This document shows positions 4,890 through 5,309 of a DNA stretch of 5,309 bases, in pieces. Under the pieces are notes generated by a model. That model searched no databases and was not told where the DNA came from. It worked only from the letters and a program-made list of their open reading frames with translations. Each line of letters starts with the position of its first letter. The stretch's first letter is position 1. The stretch spans positions 1-5,309 of the forward strand of contig JAPPFO010000199.1 in NCBI GenBank assembly GCA_028875175.1, given 5' to 3'. The DNA comes from Chloroflexota bacterium (GTDB lineage: Bacteria; Chloroflexota; UBA11872). The translations under genes were made by a program, and so were the position numbers.

Positions 4890-5309
4890 CCCGTCCCGCG
4901 TACGCGGAGTTGCACGCGCACAGCAACTTTTCCTTCCTGGACGGGGCGTCGCATCCCGAGGAGATGGCTAAGCAGGCCGCCGAGCTTGGGTTGCGGGCGC
5001 TGGCGATTACGGATCACGACGGGGTGTACGGGGCGGTGCGGTTTTCGTACGCGGCGCGGGAGCTTGGCTTGCAGCCGATCGTGGGGATGGAAGCCAGCAT
5101 GGCCGGCGGGCATCACCTGACCCTGCTGGCGCGCGACCGGGACGGCTACGCCAATATCTGCCGGCTGGCGACCGCGGCGCACCACGACCAGCCGAAGGGG
5201 ACGGCGGAACTGGACCCGGACACCCTGGCGCGGCATACGCGGGGGCTGGTGGGGCTTTCGGGCTGCCCGCAGGGGGCGGTCGCGTCCGCGACGCTGCGCG
5301 GCGAGAGCC
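4886..5309 (+). CDS. dnaE2: DnaE2, error-prone DNA polymerase III alpha-type subunit (N-terminal part, runs off the window)
   Basis: The first 141 codons of a protein that is normally about 1,050 residues. The start is TTG 4886, which overlaps the imuB stop as TTGA; the next residues, TRPAYAELHAHSNFSFLDGA, match the beginning of DnaE2 proteins. This is the PHP domain: ELHAHSNFSFLDGASHP gives H10, H12 and D19; ITDHDGVYGAV gives H44; PIVGMEAS gives E69. These correspond to metal-binding positions in PHP domains. HLTLLARDRDGYANICRL (77-94) and GLVGLSGCPQGAV near 125-137 are also typical. DnaE2 performs translesion synthesis with ImuA and ImuB as partners and is a source of damage-induced mutation in mycobacteria and Caulobacter. 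The 4-base overlap with imuB suggests matched expression. The catalytic palm and C-terminal parts are outside the window, so completeness cannot be judged. Confidence 0.95.
   Translation, partial: MTRPAYAELHAHSNFSFLDGASHPEEMAKQAAELGLRALAITDHDGVYGAVRFSYAARELGLQPIVGMEASMAGGHHLTLLARDRDGYANICRLATAAHHDQPKGTAELDPDTLARHTRGLVGLSGCPQGAVASATLRGES

Overview
The window is very GC-rich and carries a DNA damage-tolerance locus. A minus-strand SRAP-family (YedK/HMCES) gene is divergent from a plus-strand mutasome operon, imuA-imuB-dnaE2, which runs off the right edge. The gene set, the codon bias towards G/C third positions, and the GTG and TTG starts point to a high-GC free-living bacterium. The style of the sequence, including interspersed 'CCCTCACC...CTCTCCC...GGAGAGGG' palindromes, suggests Chloroflexota (Thermomicrobia-like). 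That assignment is an impression, not a proof.

Layout. Positions 1-359 hold no gene I can call: about 120 GC-rich bases, then clearly lower-GC DNA. A minus-strand frame there has a good ribosome-binding site and ATG but a stop at codon 7. A PD-(D/E)XK nuclease gene of the NucS/DUF91-like type (953 to 360, minus) seems to have lost its C-terminal part at the edge of that low-GC DNA. A 219-base spacer separates it from the SRAP gene (1847 to 1173, minus). A 77-base spacer (1848-1924) then separates SRAP from imuA. imuA and imuB overlap by 113 bases, and imuB and dnaE2 by 4 bases (TTGA), so the three are almost certainly co-transcribed and translationally coupled. ImuA looks like a RecA-fold protein with a degenerate P-loop. 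ImuB looks like a Y-family polymerase that has lost its catalytic acidic residues. DnaE2 is the error-prone replicative-type polymerase. SRAP proteins cap abasic sites covalently, so both sides of the 77-base spacer deal with damaged template DNA.

Most unusual feature. imuB encodes about 736 residues, roughly 225 more than expected, because two composite palindromic repeat insertions are carried in frame. One (about 3660-4052) lies at the end of the little-finger domain. The other (about 4306-4582) lies just before the C-terminal domain. They belong to one repeat family, with ends near GAGACCTTTGC / GCAAAGGTCTC. The first contains a complete 142-bp copy nested inside another copy and flanked by AGGAG direct repeats. 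Removing that copy plus one AGGAG (147 bp, 49 codons) restores a 71-bp stretch identical to the second insertion. The same DNA is translated in different frames in the two places, so the added peptide sequence itself is probably not what is conserved. This resembles, as an analogy, the protein-coding palindromic elements of Rickettsia.
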